Assembly (NCBI GenBank): GCA_035516795.1
Contig: DATIZX010000039.1
Span: 1-19,880 of the forward strand
Length of the DNA: 19,880 nucleotides
Direction: 5' to 3'
From: DATJBF01 sp035516795
Lineage (GTDB): Bacteria; Verrucomicrobiota; Verrucomicrobiia; Palsa-1439
The position numbers and the translations under genes were made by a program. Under the pieces are notes generated by a model. That model worked only from the letters and a program-made list of their open reading frames with translations, was not told where the DNA came from and did not search any database. This document shows, one piece after another, positions 14,282-19,880 of the stretch. How positions within the stretch are numbered: position 1 is the first letter of the stretch; every line of letters begins with the position of its first letter.

Positions 14282-14839
14282 TCAGGCCCGGTTGAGGTAT
14301 TTGCCAGTGCGGGTGTCGACTTCGATAGTGTCCCCGGCGTCGATGAAGAGGGGGACGCCGACTTCGAAACCGGTTTCGACTTTAGCCGGTTTGGTGACGT
14401 TGGTGGCAGTGTCACCGCGAACACCGGGTGGGGCTTCGACAACCTTGAGTTTCACCTTCGGCGGCAACTCGAGTTCGGCCGCTTTGCCTTCCACCTCCAT
14501 CAAGGTACAGGCGAGGTTTTCGGTGAGATACTTGGCCGCGTCGCCGACGAATTCCTCACTGAGCGAGGTGGTCTCGTAGTTCTCCGGATCCATGAAATGG
14601 TAACCGTTATGGTCCTTGTAACTGAAATCAAGCCGGCGCGTGGTCATCGAGACGACCTCGATCGACTCAGTGGACGCGAAACGGACGTTGGATGATTTGC
14701 CTGACTTCAGGCTACGCAGCGTGGCTTGCACGAAGGCACGCAGATTGCCCGGCGTGCGATGCTGCATGTCGAGCACGATGCAGACGTCGTTGTTATATTT
14801 GATGGCCATTCCTTTTCGAAGATCGTTGGCTGACGGCAT
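14282..14839 (-). CDS. efp: Elongation factor P
   Basis: EF-P binds ribosomes stalled on polyproline and speeds peptide bond formation. The protein has the normal 185 residues and three beta-barrel domains. The KOW-like N-domain contains HRTPGNLRAFVQ, the middle domain DFSYKDHNGYHFMDPENYE, and the C-terminal domain the EF-P signature, ending FIDAGDTIEVDTRTGKYLNRA. Aligned on the PG of the E. coli loop, the tip residue that is normally the modified Lys (or Arg in some groups) is Asn32. So EpmA-type lysylation or EarP-type rhamnosylation at that position is not possible. The start ATG at 14839 has AGGAG nine bases upstream. Its neighbour kdsD is 43 bases upstream on the same strand. Confidence 0.96.
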   Translation of the reverse strand: MPSANDLRKGMAIKYNNDVCIVLDMQHRTPGNLRAFVQATLRSLKSGKSSNVRFASTESIEVVSMTTRRLDFSYKDHNGYHFMDPENYETTSLSEEFVGDAAKYLTENLACTLMEVEGKAAELELPPKVKLKVVEAPPGVRGDTATNVTKPAKVETGFEVGVPLFIDAGDTIEVDTRTGKYLNRA

Positions 14840-14882
14840 GATTTACTGCTCCTATCGTTAAATCGTTAAAGGATTGTTCTTG

Positions 14883-15854
14883 TCACATGATTTTAAACTT
14901 CGGCAGGTCTTGTGAATCCACGATTCCCACCGGTCGTTTCTTTTTGTCGACCACGATCAAATCGTCGATTTGACGTTGCTCGAAAATCTTCAGAGCTTCG
15001 ATGGCGAGAGCATCGTGTTGAATGGTGATCGGCTTCGGCGTCATTACGGTGCGCACCAACGCTTGCAGGACTTGCGGGTCACGGGCAATATGACGGCGGA
15101 AATCACCGTCAGTAAAGACGCCAGCGACACGTCCTTGTTTGTCCACCACGCTAATCGTGCCGGACTTGGCCCGCGTCATGGCCAACAACGCATCTTTCAC
15201 GGTGCGGTAATCTGCGATGACGGCGTTGCCGTCGCCGGTGCGCATGATGTCCTTGATTTGCAGCAACATCGTGCTGCCAATGGAGCCGGCGGGATGGAGA
15301 CGGGCGTAATCGGCTTTTTTGAAGCCGCGTGCGTCCAGCACGGACATGGCCAAGGCGTCGCCCAACACCAACATGGCGGTAGTGCTGGAGGTCGGGGCGA
15401 GGTTAAATGGGCAGGCTTCCTTTTTCACGCTCACGTTCAAGACAACGTCGCTGTGCCGGGCCAGGCTCGACTTGGCGTGGCCGGTCATGGAGATGATCGT
15501 CACATCGAAGCGCTTGATCGCCGGCAAAATGCGCGTGAGCTCTTCGGTCTCACCGGAATAACTCAGAGCCAGCACGCAATCGCCGTCATTGATGACGCCG
15601 AGGTCACCGTGCAAGGCATCGACCAAATTCAAGAGGACGCTGGTCGTGCCGGTGCTGGTGAGCGTGGCGGCGATCTTGTGGCCGATGTTCCCTGATTTTC
15701 CCACGCCGGTGACGACCACCTTGCCTCGGTTGCGAAGACACTTCACAACGGCCTCCACAGCTTTGGCAAAGCCAGCATCAAGACGAGCGCGGGTCTGGCG
15801 CAAGCCAGCGATCTCAATGTCGAATACAGTTTTGGCAAGTTGGACGTAACTCAT
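14883..15854 (-). CDS. kdsD: Arabinose-5-phosphate isomerase (KpsF/GutQ family)
   Basis: The enzyme makes D-arabinose 5-phosphate from ribulose 5-phosphate, the first step toward KDO of lipopolysaccharide, which suits an outer-membrane organism. An N-terminal SIS domain (about residues 35-170: TGVGKSGNIGHKIAATLTSTG, ALSYSGETEEL, LAPTSSTTAMLVLGDALA, HPAGSIGS) is followed by two CBS domains (IMRTGDGNAV to GDFRRHI, and VMTPKPITI to the end). It has 323 residues from the ATG at 15854, as expected. An ATG at 15872 adds six residues (MFFRAL) and cannot be excluded. The metallo-hydrolase gene ends about 57 bases upstream, so co-transcription is likely. Confidence 0.95.
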   Translation of the reverse strand: MSYVQLAKTVFDIEIAGLRQTRARLDAGFAKAVEAVVKCLRNRGKVVVTGVGKSGNIGHKIAATLTSTGTTSVLLNLVDALHGDLGVINDGDCVLALSYSGETEELTRILPAIKRFDVTIISMTGHAKSSLARHSDVVLNVSVKKEACPFNLAPTSSTTAMLVLGDALAMSVLDARGFKKADYARLHPAGSIGSTMLLQIKDIMRTGDGNAVIADYRTVKDALLAMTRAKSGTISVVDKQGRVAGVFTDGDFRRHIARDPQVLQALVRTVMTPKPITIQHDALAIEALKIFEQRQIDDLIVVDKKKRPVGIVDSQDLPKFKIM

Positions 15855-15911
15855 GAGAGCACGAAAGAACATAGAATAGTGGATGCCTTGGCGTTTGGCA
15901 AGGACGCCGGT

Positions 15912-16655
15912 TCAAACAATGATGCGGCCGCCATCGCGGGCGATGGGCAGACGCACCCTGCCGGAATTTCGCAGCAATTCTTCGCCGACATGTGTTAGGA
16001 CGATACGCCGTGAGCGAAGTTCATGACGGTGATGAGCAATATCGCGATAGCTGAGGTGCCCGGCCGTCTCGGTGGAGTAATTGGTGCATTCAATCAGTAG
16101 CAGGTCTGCACCGTCCGCCAAGGTGACGATAGAATCGCACCAGCCGGTATCGCCCGTCACGCTGACGACTTTTTTGCCGGCTTGCAGGCGATATCCAAGG
16201 CAAATACCGCTTTGATTATGGTTCATGCTGAAGGCTGTAACGCGGGTGCCGGCCAACATGAATTCATTGTTGGCGGCGACCTGCTGATAAGTGAGCGCAA
16301 AGCTGCGCTTCTTTGGCGACAGCTCGGGATAACAGGAGTTTACCAGGGCTTGGAGCCTCTTCGCCGAGCCGCGCGGGCCGGTGACCAGCAACGGACGTTT
16401 CCGCTTCGAAGAGAACTCACAATCGAGTAACAGAAACGGCAGGCCCGCGATATGGTCGCCGTGCAAATGAGTGATGAGGACGGAGTCGATGTTCCCGGCA
16501 GAGATGCCGGCCTTTTGCAGTTGCGGAAGAATGCATGGCCCGGGGTCGATCAACAGTCGCCGGCCCGACGCTTGGATCAAAATGCCGCTGTGCGCCCGCC
16601 CACCACTGCCGAACGCATCCCCGGTTCCCAACGTTATCACGATGACTGGAGACAT
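15912..16655 (-). CDS. Metallo-beta-lactamase-fold hydrolase, RNase Z-like
   Basis: This is a soluble MBL-fold metal enzyme of about 247 residues. It carries the metal-binding motif THLHGDHIAGLP near residues 62-73, a later TGDTGWCDS with the bridging Asp, and LTHVGEEL near the end. The opening ITLGTGDAFGSGGRAHSGILI is like RNase Z and arylsulfatase-type members. The substrate cannot be told from sequence: it could be tRNA 3' processing or a small molecule. The ATG at 16655 is chosen over 16685 because GAGGAG lies just upstream at good spacing. It is the first gene of the minus-strand set with kdsD and efp, and it diverges from ilvE. Confidence 0.85.
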   Translation of the reverse strand: MSPVIVITLGTGDAFGSGGRAHSGILIQASGRRLLIDPGPCILPQLQKAGISAGNIDSVLITHLHGDHIAGLPFLLLDCEFSSKRKRPLLVTGPRGSAKRLQALVNSCYPELSPKKRSFALTYQQVAANNEFMLAGTRVTAFSMNHNQSGICLGYRLQAGKKVVSVTGDTGWCDSIVTLADGADLLLIECTNYSTETAGHLSYRDIAHHRHELRSRRIVLTHVGEELLRNSGRVRLPIARDGGRIIV

Positions 16656-16822
16656 TTCTCTCCTCAGGGAATATAACTGGTCCAACCTCTGCTGACCAAG
16701 GCAATAACACGGTCAATTGCTGCGGTGGCGGGACACTGCAAACACACCGCTGTTGGACATGAGTTATGGATTGCAGTAGGAAAAGTTCTGCGTTAAATAG
16801 CTGCGGTGGAAGGAAACACCGC
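16656..16822. promoter_or_regulatory. Divergent intergenic region with two GCGGTG/CACCGC hairpins
   Basis: This 167-base region separates the MBL gene from ilvE and must hold promoters for both, but I cannot assign clear boxes. The decamer GCTGCGGTGG occurs twice (16719 and 16800). Each copy can pair its GCGGTG with a CACCGC downstream (16745-16750 and 16817-16822). In the second hairpin the AAGGA ribosome site is in the loop, and the stem ends exactly at the ilvE GTG. This could limit ribosome access. Confidence 0.4.
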
Positions 16823-17695
16823 GTGAAGATTTTTCTGGATGGCAAATACGTTTCGGATGAGGAGGCCAAAATCTCCGTGTTCGACCACGGGCTGCTATAT
16901 GGCGACGGGGTATTCGAAGGCATCCGTCTTTACAGTGGAAGGATATTCCGGTTGGACCAGCACCTGGACCGTCTATTTGCGTCGGCGAAAGCGATCATGC
17001 TCCCAGTGCCGATGACCAAGCCGCAACTGGTGGAAGCCTGCTGTGAGACCTGCCGGCAAAACGGCCTGAAGGACGGGTACATCCGGCTCGTGGTCACCCG
17101 TGGTGTCGGCTATCTCGGATTGAATCCGTTTCGGTGCAAGAACCCGACGGTCTTCATCATCGCTGACAGGATCGAATTGTATCCTGAGGAAGTCTATCGC
17201 AAAGGCTTGCAGCTCGTTACGGCCAGCACGCAACGAACCAGTCCCGCGGCAGTGAATCCGTCCATCAAGTCGCTGAATTATCTCAACAACATCTTGGCGA
17301 AGATCGAGGCGGTCAGCGCCGGTGCCGTCGAGGCCATCATGCTCAACGCCCAGGGCCACGTCGCGGAATGCACCGGTGACAATATTTTCATTATCCGCCG
17401 TGGCAAACTGGAGACGCCGCCGGTCAGTGCGGGGGCACTGATTGGCATCACCCGGCAGGTCGTGATTGAGCTGGCCGCCAAGCGGAAAATCGCGGTCTCG
17501 GAGTCAAACCTGACCCGCTACGATTTGATGACGGCGGACGAGGTGTTCTTGACCGGCACGGCGGCCGAGATCGTGCCGGTGGCCGGGATCGATGGCCGGA
17601 CGATCGGAACCGGCCAGCCGGGAGCGCTGACCTTGAAGTTGACCGAAGATTTCCGTAAGTTGACTTGTTCGGAGGGGACACCGATCGGGAAGTAA
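16823..17695 (+). CDS. ilvE: Branched-chain amino acid aminotransferase (class IV)
   Basis: This PLP enzyme transfers amino groups between glutamate and the keto acids of Leu, Ile and Val. Family marks are ISVFDHGLLYGDGVFEGIR at the start, the catalytic Lys149 in NPSIKSLNYLNNILAKIEA, EAIMLNAQGHVAECTGDNIF, and ADEVFLTGTAAEIVPV near the end. The 290 residues are a usual length. The start is the GTG at 16823, giving a VKIFLDGKYV opening, with AAGGA eight bases upstream. A more distant ATG at 16766 would add 19 residues that do not look like the family. The mcsA ATG follows two bases after its stop, so the two are probably co-translated although their functions are unrelated. Confidence 0.94.
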   Translation: MKIFLDGKYVSDEEAKISVFDHGLLYGDGVFEGIRLYSGRIFRLDQHLDRLFASAKAIMLPVPMTKPQLVEACCETCRQNGLKDGYIRLVVTRGVGYLGLNPFRCKNPTVFIIADRIELYPEEVYRKGLQLVTASTQRTSPAAVNPSIKSLNYLNNILAKIEAVSAGAVEAIMLNAQGHVAECTGDNIFIIRRGKLETPPVSAGALIGITRQVVIELAAKRKIAVSESNLTRYDLMTADEVFLTGTAAEIVPVAGIDGRTIGTGQPGALTLKLTEDFRKLTCSEGTPIGK

Positions 17696-17697
17696 TC

Positions 17698-18216
17698 ATG
17701 CTCTGCGATATTTGCAAGAAGAACGAAGCCAAAATTCACCTGAGTCATCTCGCGGAAGGTAAGATGTTGAAGTTGGACCTATGCGAGAACTGCGCCAAAG
17801 CCAAGGGCGTTGATGTCGAAGAAGGGTTTTCTCCGTCCGACTTGCTGGTGGGGCTGGGCGCGGCCGAGGAGATCCGGGTGGAATCGCCAGGGGCACAATG
17901 TCCTGTGTGCGGATTTACCCAGGCGGATTTCAAGAAGACGGGTCGGCTCGGCTGCAGCGCGTGTTGGGAAACTTTCTCAGCGGGCCTGGCATCCCTATTG
18001 AAGGCGATGCATAAGGGGGATCATCATGTGGGCAAGGTGCCCGCGAAGGCGATGCACACGCTGGCGCTCAGCGGAAAAGTCCGTGAGCTGACGGAGCGAC
18101 TGGACAACGCGATCCGCGAAGAAAAATACGAAGAAGCGGCCCAGATCCGCGATGAAATCCGCGAATTGGAATCCAAGATGAAACGGACGGGCAACGCCAC
18201 GCGTTCCGCGGGTTAA
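17698..18216 (+). CDS. mcsA: McsA, activator of the arginine kinase McsB
   Basis: McsA is a zinc protein that activates McsB in Firmicutes. The 172 residues hold four CxxC pairs (C3/C6, C29/C32, C68/C71, C86/C89), which bind zinc. A C-terminal UVR motif (VRELTERLDNAIREEKYEEAAQIRDEIRELE) follows, as also found in UvrB and ClpC-type proteins. The opening MLCDICKKNEAKIHL fits the family; an earlier ATG at 17665 lies inside ilvE. It is followed after three bases by mcsB and then clpC, the gene order known from Firmicutes. No ctsR repressor gene precedes it here; ilvE stands in that place. Confidence 0.93.
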   Translation: MLCDICKKNEAKIHLSHLAEGKMLKLDLCENCAKAKGVDVEEGFSPSDLLVGLGAAEEIRVESPGAQCPVCGFTQADFKKTGRLGCSACWETFSAGLASLLKAMHKGDHHVGKVPAKAMHTLALSGKVRELTERLDNAIREEKYEEAAQIRDEIRELESKMKRTGNATRSAG

Positions 18217-18219
18217 GAG

Positions 18220-19329
18220 ATGAAGATCGAAGATCTATTAAAGAGCCCGAGTGAGTGGGTCCGGACCGAGGGGCCCAATGGGAAGATTGTGTTGTCGTCG
18301 CGCGTGCGTTTCGCGCGGAACATCCGCGGGTATCCGTTTCCTGGTTGGGCGAAAAAGGCGGAACGGCAGAAGCTGTTGGAGATAATGCGGCCATTTGTTG
18401 AGGGGCTGCCGGAAATGACGGAGCACTTCAGCGACTCGATGGACAACATCAGTGCGATTCTCAAGCAGGTGTTGGTCGAGCGCCATCTCATCAGTCGCGA
18501 GCATGCGGCCAAAAATGTGGGCAGCGGCGTGGTGATCAACGATCGTGAAACCATCAGCGTGATGATCAATGAGGAAGATCATCTGCGCATCCAGGCCATC
18601 AAGTCGGGCCTGCAGCTCAAGAACATTTTCAAGACGATCGACAAAGTCGATACTGAACTGGAAGAACATTTGGATTTCGCATTCTCGCCGAAACTGGGTT
18701 ATCTGACGGCGTGTCCGACGAACGTCGGGACGGGCATGCGTGGCTCGGCGATGTTGCACCTCCCCGGAATGGTTTTGAGCGATCAGATCAATCAGGTCGT
18801 GCAGGCGGTGAACAAGCTGGGTTTGGCCGTGCGCGGATTGTATGGCGAAGGCACCGAAGCCTTGGGAAACGTGTTTCAGGTTTCGAACCAGACTACTTTG
18901 GGGGAAAAGGAGCTGGAGGTCATCGACCGCCTGAACAAGGTAATTCTCCAGATTATTGAGCACGAAGACAATGCGCGCATGACACTGCTTGAAAAAAAGC
19001 CCAAGTTGATTTATGATCAAATTGGTCGCGCGTATGGCGTTCTAGGCAATGCACATACGATCAGCTCCAAAGAGGCACTTAATTTGCTTAGTTTGGTGCG
19101 TATGGGCGTAGATTTGGAGATATTTCCGGCGACAGCGCGGGCAGCGGTGGATGAGTTATTCATTCTTTCGCAACCTGCTCATGTGCAAAAGGCTGCCGCG
19201 AGAAAGTTGACCGCCGAAGAGCGCGACACATGGCGGGCGGATTTGATCCGTGCAGAGGTGGCGAATATCGCCAAACCCAATTTGGGGGATCGACCACAAT
19301 TGGACAGTGGTTCCGCCGAGTCAGAATGA
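18220..19329 (+). CDS. mcsB: Protein arginine kinase McsB
   Basis: McsB phosphorylates arginines on damaged or client proteins, marking them for ClpC/ClpP degradation. The phosphagen-kinase catalytic domain shows LSSRVRFARNIRGYPFP, INEEDHLRIQAI, the active cysteine Cys165 in ACPTNVGTGMRGSAMLHLP, and GLYGEGTEALGN with FQVSNQTTLG. At residues 335-340 is RDTWRA, matching the RDxxRA motif known to form the allosteric phosphoarginine pocket. The 369 residues match the family length (about 360). It starts three bases after mcsA and ends ten bases before clpC, so all three should be one transcript. Confidence 0.95.
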   Translation: MKIEDLLKSPSEWVRTEGPNGKIVLSSRVRFARNIRGYPFPGWAKKAERQKLLEIMRPFVEGLPEMTEHFSDSMDNISAILKQVLVERHLISREHAAKNVGSGVVINDRETISVMINEEDHLRIQAIKSGLQLKNIFKTIDKVDTELEEHLDFAFSPKLGYLTACPTNVGTGMRGSAMLHLPGMVLSDQINQVVQAVNKLGLAVRGLYGEGTEALGNVFQVSNQTTLGEKELEVIDRLNKVILQIIEHEDNARMTLLEKKPKLIYDQIGRAYGVLGNAHTISSKEALNLLSLVRMGVDLEIFPATARAAVDELFILSQPAHVQKAAARKLTAEERDTWRADLIRAEVANIAKPNLGDRPQLDSGSAESE

Positions 19330-19339
19330 GAGGACGGTG

Positions 19340-19880
19340 ATGGAAATGAACAACTTCACGCCGCGAGCGCAACAGGTGCTCGCCTTGGCCCGCAAAGAGG
19401 CGGACCGCTTTAATCACAATTACGTCGGCACAGAACATTTGTTGCTCGGCCTGATCAAACTGGGCCAGGGCGTTGCCGTGAATGTGCTTCAAAAGATGGG
19501 CCTCGACCTCGAAACCGTCCGCATGGAAGTTGAGAAGCAGATCGGCACCGGTCCGGAGACCAAAATGGTCGGCAATATTCCGTATACGCCACGGGTGAAG
19601 AAGGTTTTGGCGCTCGCCCAAAAGGAAGCGAAACAACTGAATCACAACTACGTCGGCACCGAGCACATTCTGCTCGGTTTGCTCCGCGAGGGAGAGGGCG
19701 CCGCTGCCCGCATTCTCAAGTCGCTCGACGTGGACATCGAACGCTGCCGCAACGAGATCCTGAAGGAACTCGATCCCAATTTCACTCCCAGTGAGGGCGG
19801 CGTCGAAGAGGGGGAAGCTTCCAGCAGCAGCAAGAAGGATTTGAAGACGCCCGCGTTGCGGATGTTCGGGCGCGATCTGA
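19340..19880 (+). CDS. clpC: ClpC AAA+ unfoldase, N-terminal part (cut by window end)
   Basis: Only about 180 residues are visible and the frame is open at the right edge. The two Clp-N repeats are present (FTPRAQQVLALARKEA with NYVGTEHLLLGL, then YTPRVKKVLALAQKEA with NYVGTEHILLGLLREGEG). Both GTEH glutamates that bind phosphoarginine in B. subtilis ClpC are conserved. A Ser/Glu-rich linker leads to KTPALRMFGRDL, just before the first AAA+ domain. The ATG at 19340 has AGAGGA a few bases upstream; a second ATG at 19346 (MNNFTPRAQ) is an equally possible start. The downstream half is outside the window. Confidence 0.93.
   Translation, partial: MEMNNFTPRAQQVLALARKEADRFNHNYVGTEHLLLGLIKLGQGVAVNVLQKMGLDLETVRMEVEKQIGTGPETKMVGNIPYTPRVKKVLALAQKEAKQLNHNYVGTEHILLGLLREGEGAAARILKSLDVDIERCRNEILKELDPNFTPSEGGVEEGEASSSSKKDLKTPALRMFGRDL

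Noticed and set aside
14970..15695. 241-codon plus-strand frame opposite kdsD
   Set aside because: Antisense shadow of a conserved two-domain enzyme; the protein looks random.
17600..17700. CtsR operator upstream of mcsA
   Set aside because: No tandem GGTCAAA heptads were found; only isolated partial matches are present.

Overview
The window looks like chromosomal DNA of a Gram-negative bacterium of the Planctomycetes-Verrucomicrobia-Chlamydiae group, most likely a Verrucomicrobium related to Pedosphaera or Limisphaera. This is an inference from the protein styles, from a KDO-pathway gene (outer membrane), from a PEP-CTERM-like tail, from weak or missing Shine-Dalgarno sites at many starts, and from heavy seeding with short palindromes. 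No phage, plasmid, rRNA, tRNA or CRISPR features were seen.

Layout. A co-directional plus-strand block (147-13380) encodes alanyl- and seryl-tRNA synthetases, TilS, AroB, an unrecognised nuclease-like protein, a GxxExxY protein, DprA, a topoisomerase III-like enzyme with zinc ribbons, and a XerC-type recombinase. The dprA-topoisomerase-xerC order recalls the dprA-topA-xerC neighbourhood of other bacteria. A repeat-rich stretch (13381-14275) holds a minus-strand REP-associated tyrosine transposase (RAYT). It is followed on the minus strand by efp, kdsD and a metallo-beta-lactamase-fold hydrolase. The right end, on plus, carries ilvE, mcsA, mcsB and the start of clpC. That is a compact cluster combining an amino-acid aminotransferase with the protein-arginine phosphorylation and degradation system.

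The striking feature is the palindromic repeats. At least five hairpin families (called A to E here) occur, and nearly all copies have GTAG or GGAG at the hairpin foot, the known hallmark of bacterial REP sequences mobilised by RAYT transposases. Two families have a likely cognate RAYT in the window. Family B surrounds the free-standing RAYT at 13656-14225. Family A surrounds a complete RAYT domain inserted in frame inside alaS, so AlaRS is a single 1150-residue ORF with about 250 extra residues between its aminoacylation core and the rest of the protein. Single REP hairpins are also inserted in frame elsewhere in alaS (two sites), in tilS and in xerC. Others form the whole serS-tilS gap, the alaS-serS gap and the topoisomerase-xerC gap. 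The closest known parallel is the Rickettsia palindromic elements that insert within genes; here a transposase domain itself sits in frame in an essential gene.

A separate repeat type, built from the octamer CGCAAAGG, brackets the GxxExxY gene as an inverted pair and looks like a second kind of mobile unit.
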